Below, piece after piece: positions 48,524 through 59,733 of a stretch of 64,000 nt of DNA. Every line of letters begins with the position of its first letter. The stretch's first letter is position 1. The stretch covers positions 127,989,875 through 128,053,874 of the forward strand of contig CM034546.1 in NCBI GenBank assembly GCA_020055645.1, in the 5' to 3' direction. The translations under genes and the position numbers were made by a program. The notes under the pieces are model-generated. The model ran no database searches. It saw only the letters and a list, made by a program, of their open reading frames with translations, and had not been told where the DNA came from. The DNA is from Tomocerus qinae. Taxonomy: Eukaryota; Arthropoda; Collembola; Entomobryomorpha; Tomoceridae.

Positions 48524-49877
48524 CAGGGATAGTACTAAGTTCCAATACACGTTTGTCGGCTAATAACTCAAAAACTAGAGCAGATAGAGAAATGGGAGTA
48601 CTACCATTGGAAAGAGGCTGAACTAACTTAAAGATTGGTATATGAAAAGTACTTATTTGAAAGTAATTAATAGTCAAAAAATAATGATGAACTAAAATTT
48701 AATTTATACATGGGGAACTATAGGGAACAGATACTTGACATTTATTAACTTTTGTAAGTCGTAAAGAATATTTCATGTGTAAAAACTACCGGGAAGTGAT
48801 TCGTCGTGTCAAAAAGCGATTTCTAACCATATTACTTCCACATCCAGCTATTATTAAAAGTGTTGTTAAAAAGTTTATGTCCTAACTCTTGAGACATTTC
48901 TCCACTGTAAAATGGTGGTTTCGATTGGTCCAGTACACTTGATTTCTTCGATTAAAAATTTCATTGAGATTAAAATTGCACTCATCACTCCACACTATGT
49001 CTTCCAATAATTCGGATTTTCAGCAAGAAGTGATAAGCAATCGTTACAGAATTCACTCGGTTGATTTGATGAGGTCTCATTCAGTGTTCCATTTTAGCCG
49101 GCTTAAAAGCTTTTTGACCAGCCGGCTAGTCATATTAGCCAGCCAGCCGGCCGGCTAAAATGGCCGGTCTCCGAACCCTATAGTTCGATTTTAGCTGACT
49201 AACAAGCTTTTTGGCCAGCCGGCTACCCATTTTAGCCGGCCGGCTGGTTAAAATGGCCGGTCACTGAACACTTGTCTCATTTTTCTGGGATTACTTCCTT
49301 GACTTTGGTAGGCCAGTAACAACGATACAGACTTTTCCTTAATGCTTTTTGGACATTAAGCCCACGTATTCATGAATTTTTAGAAATGTCTCGACTGGAC
49401 TGACTTGGACTACAGAGTACCGACTTACTTAGAGTACGAATTCTTACTTTATTTTATTCTGTGAGGACGACAAATGGGGGGCCAGCTCGCGATCGGTCAT
49501 CTACTGCATTTCCAGTTTCTTCAAACTTTTTAACTACACTTTTAATAATAGTGTGAGGTGGGGGTAATATGGTCGAAAATCGCTTCTTGACTCGACGAAT
49601 CACTTCCCGGTAGTTTTTACACATTAAATATTCTTTACAACTTACAAAAGTTAATAAATATAGGGTATGTTTTCCCTATAGTTTCCCATGTATAAATTAA
49701 ATTTTAGTTCATCATTATTTTTTGACTACTATTTACTTTCAAATAATTACTTGTCAGTCATATACCAATCTTTAAGTTAGTTCAGCCTCTTTCCAATGGT
49801 AGTACTCCCATTTCTCTATCTGCTCTAGTTTTTGAGTTATTAGCCGACAAACGTGTATTGGAACTTAGTACTATCCC
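48524..49877 (-). mobile_element. Tc1/mariner-like foldback transposon with decayed transposase
   Basis: Arms of about 350 bases (48524-48880 and 49527-49877) are inverted copies starting CAGGGATAGTACTAAG and TGGGATAGTACTAAG. On the minus strand the interior reads VVKKFEETGNAVDD then RSRAGPP (49535-49465), the N-terminal DNA-binding region of Tc1/mariner transposases. At about 49065-48925 it reads NPNYWKDIVWSDECNFNL then NRRNQVYWT, containing the second catalytic Asp (WSDE). Stops, a missing middle and a nested insertion show it is dead. The left arm also repeats the start of the transposase frame, so it is a rearranged foldback derivative. Confidence 0.8.
49082..49273. mobile_element. hAT-like MITE nested inside the Tc1/mariner element
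   Basis: This 192-bp GC-rich insert is flanked by a perfect eight-base duplication GTCTCATT (49074-49081 and 49274-49281) with short inverted ends around AGTGTTC/GAACACT. Its interior is made of AGCCGGCT and GGCCGGCTAAAATGG palindromic units. It interrupts the transposase frame, so it is the youngest layer of the nest. Confidence 0.8.
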
Positions 49878-50019
49878 ACCATTCATACCACTTACCACTA
49901 CTTTTTAGGTAGTGGTATTTAACGTTAAATACCATTAAAAACCACTTACCACTGGTAAGTGGTAAATGGTATTTTGTACACTGTTTAAAACAGACAATGT
50001 GTTACTAAATATAACATTA

Positions 50020-50335
50020 TAGAACTACTCCACTACTGACTTAAAAGTCCGTCGACCTAACAATTTCCACTTTATGGCCTACGGTAAACTAGTAACCAGA
50101 GAACCCAATGCAAGTACTATATTTTCGTACCAAATAGAAAGCAAAATCAGGCAGGATATTTTATCCACAGAATCTGAATATATACAGTAATCATAAATAT
50201 TATACTAGTAACAGGAACAGAGAAGTACAGTTGCTCCGTCCAATAATCTGAATAAATACAGAAAACCATATTTCAGTTTAACCATTTCGAGTGTCTGACC
50301 TCATCAATTCTAACTTTTCAGTCGAAATTCTAAAA
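50020..50335 (+). promoter_or_regulatory. Upstream block and promoter of array copy 3
   Basis: The block ACTTAAAAGTCCGTCGACCTA (50039) and the core promoter CTGAATAAATACAG (about 50248-50262), followed by CATATTTCAG, match the other copies. The outer hAT element ends only about 50 bases upstream of the shared block. Confidence 0.55.
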
Positions 50336-51558
50336 ATGAAAATATTATTTGTTTTTGCGGCCTGTTTATCTGCTAGCTGCTTAGCATCTGCACCTGGAAA
50401 AACAATCCAAGGCCGTCGAAATCCACCACCACACCGGGAAGCTGGGGATAAAATTGGTTGGGGATGGAACAGTGACAGTAGCCCGCTATACGGACAACCT
50501 CCTAAGTGTGTAGATCCTGCTACAATTCCAACAGCCCCATACGGAGACTTAGTTTGGGTAATAATTTATTTTAAATTTTAAACTCCATTTTACTTTTGCT
50601 AAAAATGTTTCTTTGATATTGACAAAAGTTTTTATTAATTGCGTTTTACCATTTTCAGTTTGGCAGAAAGCGACTTTGGTACTTACATGGAACTGCATAC
50701 GGCCAGAATCTTTATTACCGATCTTTCAACGGCCCACCCGCAACCAAACAGTCTCAGATCGACCAAATGTGCCCAACTGTCACATTCAGTACTTCCAGTT
50801 CAATTCAAACCAATTCCGGAAATGGAGTCCAGTGGCAACAAATTTGTTTAGGAACAGAGACTTCAACGTGCACTCCCATTTACGATCCAGCAACTTACGA
50901 CGAGGGTGTTGATCTTTTTGCGATACGTAATACTTAACATTTTGAGATGGTTATTATTAACATATTATTGTCAAAATAATTCAAATTATTAATAACTATG
51001 TGTGTGTGTGCCATTTATATAGAACGCCAAGATTACAAACTCCTTAAAACAGATGCCAAAACTTACGCTATCTACTATTGCTGTAACGATTACTTGCATG
51101 GTGATTTGCAACTGTTCACCACAAGACCTTACGTCAGTCCAGAGCTGACAAGGACCTTTCTGTCATTTTTCAAGAAATACAATATTTCAACCAACCAGGC
51201 TGAGTTCTCCATCTGCAGTTCTCCCAAGTTCGGGCCTTATCCACATCCTTTTGAAAACTACCCAAATTCTGCTGGAGGACCGAATAGTAATGGCTGGGGT
51301 GCAAGTGGGTGGGACAGTACCGTCTCTACTGATGGCTGGTCTGCTAATAATGGATGGTCTGACAACAGTAATGGTTGGTCACCATCACCTCCATCAGATG
51401 GGTGGTCTAGTAATGGATGGGGCTCTGACAGCGGACCATCAAGTGGTTGGGGCTTGGATAACCAAGGATGGAGTGCTAAGGTTGGGAAAAAGAAAGAAGA
51501 TAAGAAAACCGAAGTACTAAAGAAAACTGAAGAAGCAGTGGCTGAAGTAGCCCTATAA
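50336..51558 (+). CDS. Lipocalin-like secreted protein with Trp-rich tail, copy 3
   Basis: Exons 50336-50557, 50659-50926 and 51023-51558 give 341 residues. The signal peptide is MKILFVFAACLSASCLASA and the Pro stretch is short (GRRNPPPHREAG). Exon 2 begins FGRKRLWYLHGTAYGQ, and exon 3 KLLKTDAKTYAIYYCCND carries an extra Cys next to the conserved one. The pair QMCPT and FSICSSP is intact. The exon 2 donor follows C rather than G, so the split codon reads Gln where copies 1, 2, 4 and 5 have Glu. One of the tail tryptophans is lost (GWGLDNQGW). The tail is shortened to KKTEEAVAEVAL. It is more divergent than copies 1/2 and 4/5 but shows no disabling change. Confidence 0.78.
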
Positions 51559-52425
51559 AATGGTATATATCTTATTTATTAGTATTTATTGAACATGTAT
51601 CTGATAAAATTAATATTTATTACTGTATTTATGGTGATAATAACAAGTTATTGTTTAATTTATAATCTAATTAACAATATATTTCATTTCATAACTAAAA
51701 ATAATGGAATCTGCCTACTGTGATCAAAGTAAATGAATCAAATTAAATATATAAATTACACCCTACCAAATTCTTAAATGTTATCTGAAATTTTTGGTCA
51801 CATTTTGTCCTTTATCTCTCAAAATCCCCAAGTGGAGTTGTCATCAGGAAACAAAAAAGGATCCTTTTCCTTCTTTAATGGCGCAATTTGCCCCACATAG
51901 TTTATGATAAGAGCAAAAAAAGGAAAAAAAAACAAAAAACGACTGAATTAAAAAGAAAAATAAAACTTTTTGCTTTTTTGTAAAAAGGAGCATTTTTTTG
52001 TTCCATAGTTGTCACAGTGAAACAGAGATCAACGATTTGACTGTTCAGAATTAACCAAATTATAATTCCTCAGAGGGGACATTTTTAACATAGATGTGAT
52101 CTTATATGTTGTATCAACTATAATTTATTATTATTTCTTTGTTAATTTCAGAACAACTTTTAGATGTTGTAATTTAGTTTAAATTACTTACAATTTTCTC
52201 AAAAGTAAAGTTTACATCTACCAACCTTTGTAATTGTATCAATTGGTTACACAAACATAATATTATATAGCTTTCTTATAGAACTTTGTGAACATAGAAG
52301 TGCCTGAATAATCGGTAAAAAAGACATTAACTACAAATATTGATATTATTTCGTTCTTGTATGTTCACAGCATGCAGAATATTACATAAAGTTACACATA
52401 ACGGCAGTTGGCATTATTAATTCGA
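51559..52425. other. Duplicated intergenic spacer B
   Basis: Matches spacer A after copies 1 and 2, including GTTATCTGAAAT, AATCGGTAAAAAAGACATTA (also at 42107) and GTTACGCAT/GTTACACAT words. No gene. Confidence 0.55.
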
Positions 52426-52429
52426 ATCT

Positions 52430-52850
52430 TATGAATATAAATAGAAACTATTTCTGCCAATATAAAATAGAGACACATACATCTATCCCGTGAAAATCTT
52501 TCAATAAATGCATACAACAAATTTCAGAATCCTCATTTGGCATCATAAATCAATTTACCGTTGATATATGAAACTAGCTGCTGACCCAGCACAGTGTGCA
52601 AGAAAAATGTTGACATAAGTAATTTTCATATAGGAATTTCATCAATAGACCATTGACTATTTAGTAGACCAATTTTTGATGCCAAAGAGTGTTGAAATGT
52701 AAAGCAAAATCAATACTGATTGTCTACTCATCACAAAACGATACGGAGATATATACAACGGTCAACAGCACGTTTATGTGTAGTAAAGATTATGATTGTA
52801 TTTCTTTGCCATCATGGTTAGCTGGCTAGCACTAATAAGTTGGTCTTAGT
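52430..52850 (+). pseudogene. Second promoter and exon-1 relic
   Basis: GAATATAAATAGAAACTATT, ATCTTTCAATAAATGCATAC and AAATTTCAGAATCCTCATT parallel the relic at 42235 and the promoters of intact copies. About 250 bases further on, ATGATTGTATTTCTTTG then GGTTAGCTGGCTAGCA resembles a decayed start and signal peptide of exon 1, with a stop inside. The gene body is missing. Confidence 0.45.
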
Positions 52851-53049
52851 AAATCTCCTCCAGCATCCAAAATACATTCACCAAATCGGAAAGATGTAGC
52901 CCAATTAAAATTTCATGTTCTATTAAATCTTAAGTATGACGATACAAATGAATATTATGGTTGGACTACATAGTATATCCGAATATTTACTTGTAGACAC
53001 AATATACAGGACTTATACGTACAATACCCATTAGACATGTACAGAATCA

Positions 53050-53438
53050 CCAACTTAAAGGTCCGTCGACCTATCTTTTTCATCTCAATGGCCTAAGGTA
53101 AAGTAACCAAAGCGCCCAATGCAATATACTACTATATTCCAGTACCCAATAGAAAGTAAAATTAGACCAGCCCTTATCAAACGGTAAAACCGGTATTAAT
53201 ACTACCGGTGCCATTGTTGTACATTCGTTTACACAGTGGACTACAAATTTACAAAGGAAGGCACTTATTTATTTAATTCTCAGAATATGAATAGAAATAA
53301 TAATCATAAGTCAACACATGAAAGAAAAGTACAGTTTTAGCTCGCGGAAAAATCTGAATAAATACAGACAACAAAATTTCAGAATTATCAGTTCGAGTTC
53401 ACCCTTTTCAATATCACTTCTCAGTCGAAATTCTAAAA
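53050..53438 (+). promoter_or_regulatory. Upstream block and promoter of array copy 4
   Basis: Carries CTTAAAGGTCCGTCGACCTA, AAACGGTAAAACCGGTATTAA and the core CTGAATAAATACAGACAAC then AAAATTTCAGAATTATCA, nearly identical to copy 1. Confidence 0.6.
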
Positions 53439-54681
53439 ATGAGAGTATTATTAGTTGTTGTGGCTTGTTTGGCTGCTAGCTGCTTAGCAATTGCACCTGG
53501 AAAAAGACCCCAAGGTCCCCGCCCTCCACCACCACAAAGAAGACATCCACCGCCACAACGGGAAGCTGGGGATAAAAGTGGTTGGGGATGGAACAGCGAC
53601 AATAGCCCGCTTTACGGACAACCTCCAAAGTGTGTAGATCCTGCCACAATTCAACTTGGCTCATACGGAGACGTAGATTGGGTAATAACTTATTTTAAAA
53701 TATACTTTTCTTACTTAACTGTTTCTTTGAAATTGTGCAAAATATTTTATTAATTGCGTTCTACAATTTTGCAATTTCAGTTTGGCAGAGAGCGACTTTG
53801 GTACATTCATGGAACTGCATACGGTCTGAATATTTACTACCGATCTTTCAACAGCCGTTATGCAACCAAACAATCTCAGATCAACGAAATGAGCCCAGCT
53901 ATTTCATTCAGTTCCACCACCTCAATTCAAATCAATTCCGGAAGTGGAGTACAGTGGCAACAGACTTGTACAGGACAAGAAGCTGGAACTTGCTACTCCA
54001 TTAAAGATCCAGGAACTTACGACACTGGGGCTGATCCATTTGCCATAGGTAATAATTTACATTTTGAGATCTTTAACATGTCACCGTCAAAATAATTGAA
54101 TTCAAATGATTAATAATAACTGTATTTTTATAGAACGCCAGGATTACTACCTCCTCAAGACAGATGCCAAAACTTACGCTATCTACTACCTGTGTAACGA
54201 TTACACTCATGGCGATATGCAACTGGTAACCACAAGACCCTACCCCAGTCCGGATATAGCAAGAATCTTCCTGTCTCTTCTCAAGGACTACAATATTTCA
54301 ACCAACCAGGCTGAATTCTCTACTTTCGATTCTCCCCAATTTGGACCTTATCCACATCCTTTCGAAAACTACCCAAATTCTGCTGGAGGACCGAATGGAA
54401 ATGGCTGGGGTGCAAGTGGATGGGACAGTACCGTTTCCACTGATGGCTGGTCATCTAACAATGGATGGTCTGACAACAGTAATGGATGGTCACCATCACC
54501 TCCATCAGAAGGATGGTCTAGCAATGGTTGGGGCTCTGACAGTGGACCATCAAGTGGTTGGGGCTGGGATAACCAAGGATGGAGTGCTAATGTCGGGAAA
54601 AAAGAGGAAGCTAAGAAAACCGAAGAAGCCAAAAAAACTGAAGAAGCAGTTGCTGAAGTTGTGGCTGAAGTAGCCCTATAA
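53439..54681 (+). CDS. Lipocalin-like secreted protein with Trp-rich tail, copy 4
   Basis: Exons 53439-53681, 53781-54048 and 54134-54681 give 352 residues. The signal peptide is MRVLLVVVACLAASCLAIA, then a Pro stretch (RPQGPRPPPPQRRHPPP). Exon 2 starts FGRERLWYIHGTAY and exon 3 LLKTDAKTYAIYYLCND. Two cysteines found in copies 1-3 and 6 are replaced together: EMCPA is EMSPA and the FSTCSP-type site is FSTFDSP. The Trp tail is complete and the charged end is long (KKEEAKKTEEAKKTEEAVAE). It is very close to copy 5, so the two come from a recent duplication or gene conversion. Confidence 0.8.
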
Positions 54682-56609
54682 ATTGTTTTTACACACTATT
54701 TATTACTATTTATATTTGTTGTGGTAATAACTATTTATTGTCGAATGTATAAATTTATTTATTTCATCAATAAATAATATTGGATCCAGTACTAAATGTG
54801 ATTTTATTTTTGACATATTCTTTGTTCATCCCAGAATAAGTTTTTAGATACCTTTAATTACCAATATAGTATTACTGCCATTAAAATACTTTGACAAAAG
54901 TAAAATAAGCTATACTAATATAAAGGTCAAACATTTTTAATACAGAATATTTTCTGCTATCCAAAGATTCTTACATTAAGGCGAAATCAAGACGATAGTT
55001 AGAAACTTTGGAATATCAGCGTAGATATTTGCATGCAAGCACCGATCCAGTAGAGGTGTGGACGCAGCGGCCCCTAATTCTGAAAATAGAAATTGTTTCC
55101 AAAAATTGCTAATATATTATACTACATTTTTGCCATAATTATTTGTCCAGCGCTTCTTGGCCAAATTACTTAATGCAAAAATCGTAAATTATTTAATGTA
55201 ATGTATTCATATTCTAAAGCTAAACTTAAAGACTAATCATCATTCTTAAGCAGAAAAACGGCAAATTGAAAGTTTTTATTTATCCTAATTAATTTAGCCC
55301 CAAGAGTTAAACTTTATATTATCTGTAGATCCCAAACTATGGTTGTAATTGTAATAATTTCGCCAGAATTTACTACATGTATTACTATTATAAGAAATAA
55401 TATCGTTTTGAAAACATCTATTTCTTTTAAAATAAAATTGTTAACTACATTTCATATTTGACTTTGGTATAAATATCGATGTAATATTTTTCAAATTTTA
55501 TATTGTAATAGTATAATTGTAATGGTTAATGTGAGTTTAAACGAAGTTTAATAAACTATTTTCATTGTATTAATACACTATGCACAGTAACACTCAACGT
55601 AGCTCTCAATTTATCACGTTGAGATGATGAAAGAAGTGGAACATTTCCCAATGGGAAAAATCTTGGTGAATGAGAGGATTGGAAATATCCCATTAGAAAT
55701 GAAAAACAAACGCTCAAGAATTTCGATCTATATATTCTGACTAGCACTAAGACGACATCCAGTAAAAAACATATATAAAATAACACCCTTTTAAGTAGGG
55801 CACTTTTAGCACATTTAGGTTTTCATGCAAAAAATGTCTTTTATTAATTTTGTCTCGTTGTGGATCAGTTCGGTCCAATGTAGTCCAATTCGGTACAATT
55901 CCTTCAATGCCGTTCTTATTTTGAAAAATACTCATATTATTATGCTACCCATAGCATCAACAGACTACAAAGTTGGTATTAGGCATGCTGTAAATTATTT
56001 TCTACTTCTCACAACTTCCTAGATCACTCTAATTATCTATAGTCTACTGCCAACGTCTATGACAGATATTGTAAAAAAATTCTGATTAGTTGGATTCCTA
56101 GAATTCCAAATATCATCCCATCATCATTAAAATAAATAAAAATGAAGTCGATAGTCACATAGGCTTATCGATAAATCGATAGACTTGTCTTGGTAGTTAC
56201 AAGAGAAATGAAACAAAGCCAGCCCCTTTTATTTACCGTACTTACATTACATATAACAATACCCAAATAAATCTACCTATTTGGGTATAGAACAGAGCAA
56301 CAGACTTAAAACTAGAGCACCCCATGCAATGTAGTACTATTCCATTGCACAAAAGAAAATAAAATTAGACGAATAAACGAAACGGTAATTTCAGCAGCTC
56401 ATAAAATGACAGAGAAAGGCATTTAGAAAGGCTTTTAATCCTTAGTGTATACTTAAGTACCTAATAATAACATTCACATGCCACAATAAAATATTGTCAC
56501 CAACGGCATGGAAAAATCTGAATAAATAGAGCCGGCACAACTCGAAAATCATCATTCCTTGTTATTCCTCTTCAACAGCCATTTCTTGGTTAATTTTCAA
56601 TTTCTGAAA
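54682..56609. other. Spacer between copies 4 and 5
   Basis: The start (TATTTATATTTGTTGTGGTAA, ATTGTCGAATGTAT) matches the 3' flank of copy 5. The last 300 bases contain the copy 5 promoter (CTGAATAAATAGAG at about 56518). The middle, 54900-56200, has no recognised gene; small minus-strand frames at 55562-55935 lack support. Confidence 0.5.
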
Positions 56610-57850
56610 ATGAAAATATTACTTGTTGGTTTGGTATGTTTGGCTGTTAGCTGTTTAGCAGTTCCTGGAAAAAGACCCCAAGGTCCCCGTCCTCCACCAC
56701 CACAAAGAAGACATCCACCACCACACCGGGAAGCTGGGGATAAAAGTGGTTGGGGATGGAACAGCGACAATAGCCCGCTTTACGGACAACCTCCAAAGTG
56801 TGTAGATCCTGCCACAATTCCAGTTGGCTCATACGGAGATTTAGATTGGGTAATAACTTATATTAAAATTTTAACTCCATTTTACTTTTCTCATTTAACT
56901 GTTCATAAATTTGTTAAAACTTTTTTTGGTATTGGATGCGTTTTATTAATTGCCTTTTGCCATTTTCAGTTTGGCAGAGAGCGACTTTGGTACATTCATG
57001 GAACTGCATACGGTCTGAATATTTACTACCGATCTTTCAACAGCCGTTACGCAACCAAACAATCTCAGATCAACGAAATGAGCCCAGCTGTCATTTTCAG
57101 CTCCTCCACCCCAATTCAAATTAATTCCGGAAGTGGAGTCCAGTGGCAACAGAATTGTGTAGGACCAGAAGCTGGAACTTGCTACGCCGTTAAAGATCCA
57201 GAAACTTACGACACTGGTGCTGATCCATTTGCCATAGGTAATACTTAACATTTTATGTCTTTAATATATTATCGTCGAAATAATTGAATCAAAATTATTA
57301 ACAACTTTTTATTTATATAGAACGCCAGGATTACTATCTCCTCAAAACCGATGCCAAAACTTACGCTATCTACTACATGTGTAACGATTACACTCATGGC
57401 GATTTGCAACTGTTGACCACAAGACCCTACCCCAGTCCGGATATAGCAAGAATCTTCCTGTCCCTTTTCAAGGACTACAATATTTCAACCAACCAGGCTG
57501 AATTCTCTACTTTCGATTCTCCCCAATTCGGACCTTATCCACATCCTTTTGAAAACTACCCAAATTCTGCTGGAGGACCGAATGGCAATGGTTGGGGTGC
57601 AAGTGGATGGGACAGTACCGTTTCCACTGATGGCTGGTCTGCTAATAATGGATGGTCTGACAACAGTAATGGATGGTCACCATCTCCTCCATCAGACGGA
57701 TGGTCTAGCAACGGTTGGGGCTCTGACAGCGGACCATCAAGTGGTTGGGGCTGGGATAACCAAGGATGGAGTTCTAAGGTTGAGAAAAAGGAAGAAGCCA
57801 AGAAAACTGAAGAAGCAGTAGCTGAAGTTGTGGCTGAAGTAGCCCAATAA
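56610..57850 (+). CDS. Lipocalin-like secreted protein with Trp-rich tail, copy 5
   Basis: Exons 56610-56849, 56970-57237 and 57321-57850 give 345 residues. The signal peptide is MKILLVGLVCLAVSCLAVPG. Exons 2 and 3 are almost identical to copy 4, including loss of the same two cysteines (EMSPA and FSTFDSP). The intron 1 sequence stays open in frame with exon 1 and exon 2, so an unspliced reading gives a false long frame; the conserved GT-AG join is preferred. Tail: ten Trp units, then KVEKKEEAKKTEEAVAEVVA, ending in AQ instead of AL. The upstream region differs more from copies 1-4 and resembles copy 6. Confidence 0.8.
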
Positions 57851-59733
57851 AATGTTTTTATACACTATTTATTACTATTTATATTTGTTGTGGTAATAAC
57901 TATTTATTGTCGAATGTATGAATATATTTATTTCGTCAATAAATAATATTGGATCAAGTAACCAGTACTAGATGTGATTTCAGACTTATTCTTCGTTCAT
58001 CCCAGAATAATTTATTTAATTTAACCCAGAGCGTATTTCATTTTTATGTAATACGCATTTTGGTTTTACTATCGCCCTACCAGACATACATAGATAATAG
58101 ATATATAGGTAGGTAAATTCATTGCTTTATCAAGTCTATGATTATAATCATTACTATAGAATAAACGTAAACTAATTCATGCGCATTAAACGCATTCATA
58201 TGTATCACAGGCATCTACATGTTGTAGCAACCTCGTTGCTGTACGAATCGAATTTTGCTACACCCATAACTAAGCCCCGCTCCCAAAGCGGGCGAATTTA
58301 TTTTCTCTGGACACTTGAATGTTTTCAATGCCTGATTGTATGTATCGCTATCACTATCATTACATCAATACTATTAGATTAACGGCAATAGTTAGACATG
58401 TGTGATGACCAATTCCGTTTGCCTGTTTGTACTTCTGTGTGTTAATCCGACGCATTCTAATAATACAACCAAGCACGACCTAATTTCTACTTAAAATAAT
58501 ATATTCAATGAAGCAAATTCCCACAAACGCGAAGCAGGTTCAGTGACATAATTAAGTGGTTTATATACACCCTCTGATTGGCGAATTACGTAAATATCCA
58601 TGTAATCTCCGCCCCTTTTTACATGCATTTGACATTGTGTATTATAACTTAAAACATTTAATTTTCTTATTGGCCTCTTTTCGGTCGATAAGAAAATTGA
58701 GACCAATAATTGAGATTAACTTGGCCTCAAAACAGTCCATTGTCCCTTAATGCATAATGGTGGTTCAAACTAATGTAAACGTATTCCCCAAAGTCTAAAA
58801 ATGTGACCTTTGTGAAATATCGACAACGCTATTTCGATACAAAAAAATTTCTTCTAAGCCGTACTATGGCGACATTTTGGAACAATGTTTTACTCCAGGT
58901 TTGGAGTAATTTAAAAAAATTTTAAACAATATCTACAGAGTTTTATTTGTCAATATAGGTAAAAAGGATTATAAGATTGAAATTAATACACAAAATCTGT
59001 GTACCCAATGAATTTTGCTCAACCTATACTCACTAGCTTTATTTATAACAGGACCTGGGATCTATGACCGGCTAGTATAGAGATAATAATCTCTATGAAA
59101 ACATCTTTAAAAGCTGAAAGACGGGCTGATATATGCAGTAGACCAATTCAAACTTTCATGAACCATAAATATATATTATATATTAAGTCGAATTAGTCAT
59201 GAATATAAAGGTATGTTTTGGGCTAAATAATTGAAACAGGTGGGTGTTAGACTATTTACTTATCTTTGTATTGTAGTCAGGAGAGAAATGAAAATGACAG
59301 CAAAGCCAGCCCCTTTTATTTACCGTACTTACATAGAACAATGCTCAAATACATCTATTTATGTATAGAACAAAACCACGAACTTGAAACTAGAGCACCC
59401 AATGCAATGTAGAACTATTTCCTTGCACAATAGAAAGTAAAATTAGAAAGGTCCCAGACTAAACGGTAAAAGATTAATACAAATATGTGTGTATATTTCT
59501 TGTGCATTCACCAGAATATTTACACAACTTGCAGCAGCTCATAAATTTGACAGTGAAAGGCATTTGGCTTTTAATCCTTAGTATATACTTAAGTACCTAA
59601 TAATAACATTCACATGCCTGAATGAAATATTGGCAGCAACGCCATGGAAAAATGTCAATAAATACAGACGGTACAACTTGAAAATTATCATTCCTTGTTA
59701 TTCCTCTTCAACAGCCATTTCTCCGATCTGAAA
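57851..59733. other. Spacer between copies 5 and 6
   Basis: Contains the dispersed repeat copy at 58077-58113 (see 5192). The upstream block of copy 6 from about 59280 (AAATGACAGCAAAGCCAGCCCC) matches upstream of copy 5 (56210), and the core promoter TCAATAAATACAGAC is at about 59654. No other gene. Confidence 0.5.

Larger units (their letters stand above)
48392..49983. mobile_element. hAT-like element (outermost of a nest)
   Basis: The ends CAGTGTACAAAAT and ATTTTGTACACTG are inverted copies, and the element is flanked by a perfect eight-base duplication TTTAAAAC (48384-48391 and 49984-49991), the hAT hallmark. Next to the ends lie palindromic GGTAAGTGG/TACCACT words. Its own sequence is only about 130 bases at the left and 105 at the right, so it was a small non-autonomous element before a second transposon entered it. 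Confidence 0.8.

Noticed and set aside
56559..57248. Single long 229-residue frame across intron 1 of copy 5
   Set aside because: The other five copies splice out the matching segment with conserved GT-AG sites; the frame is open by chance.
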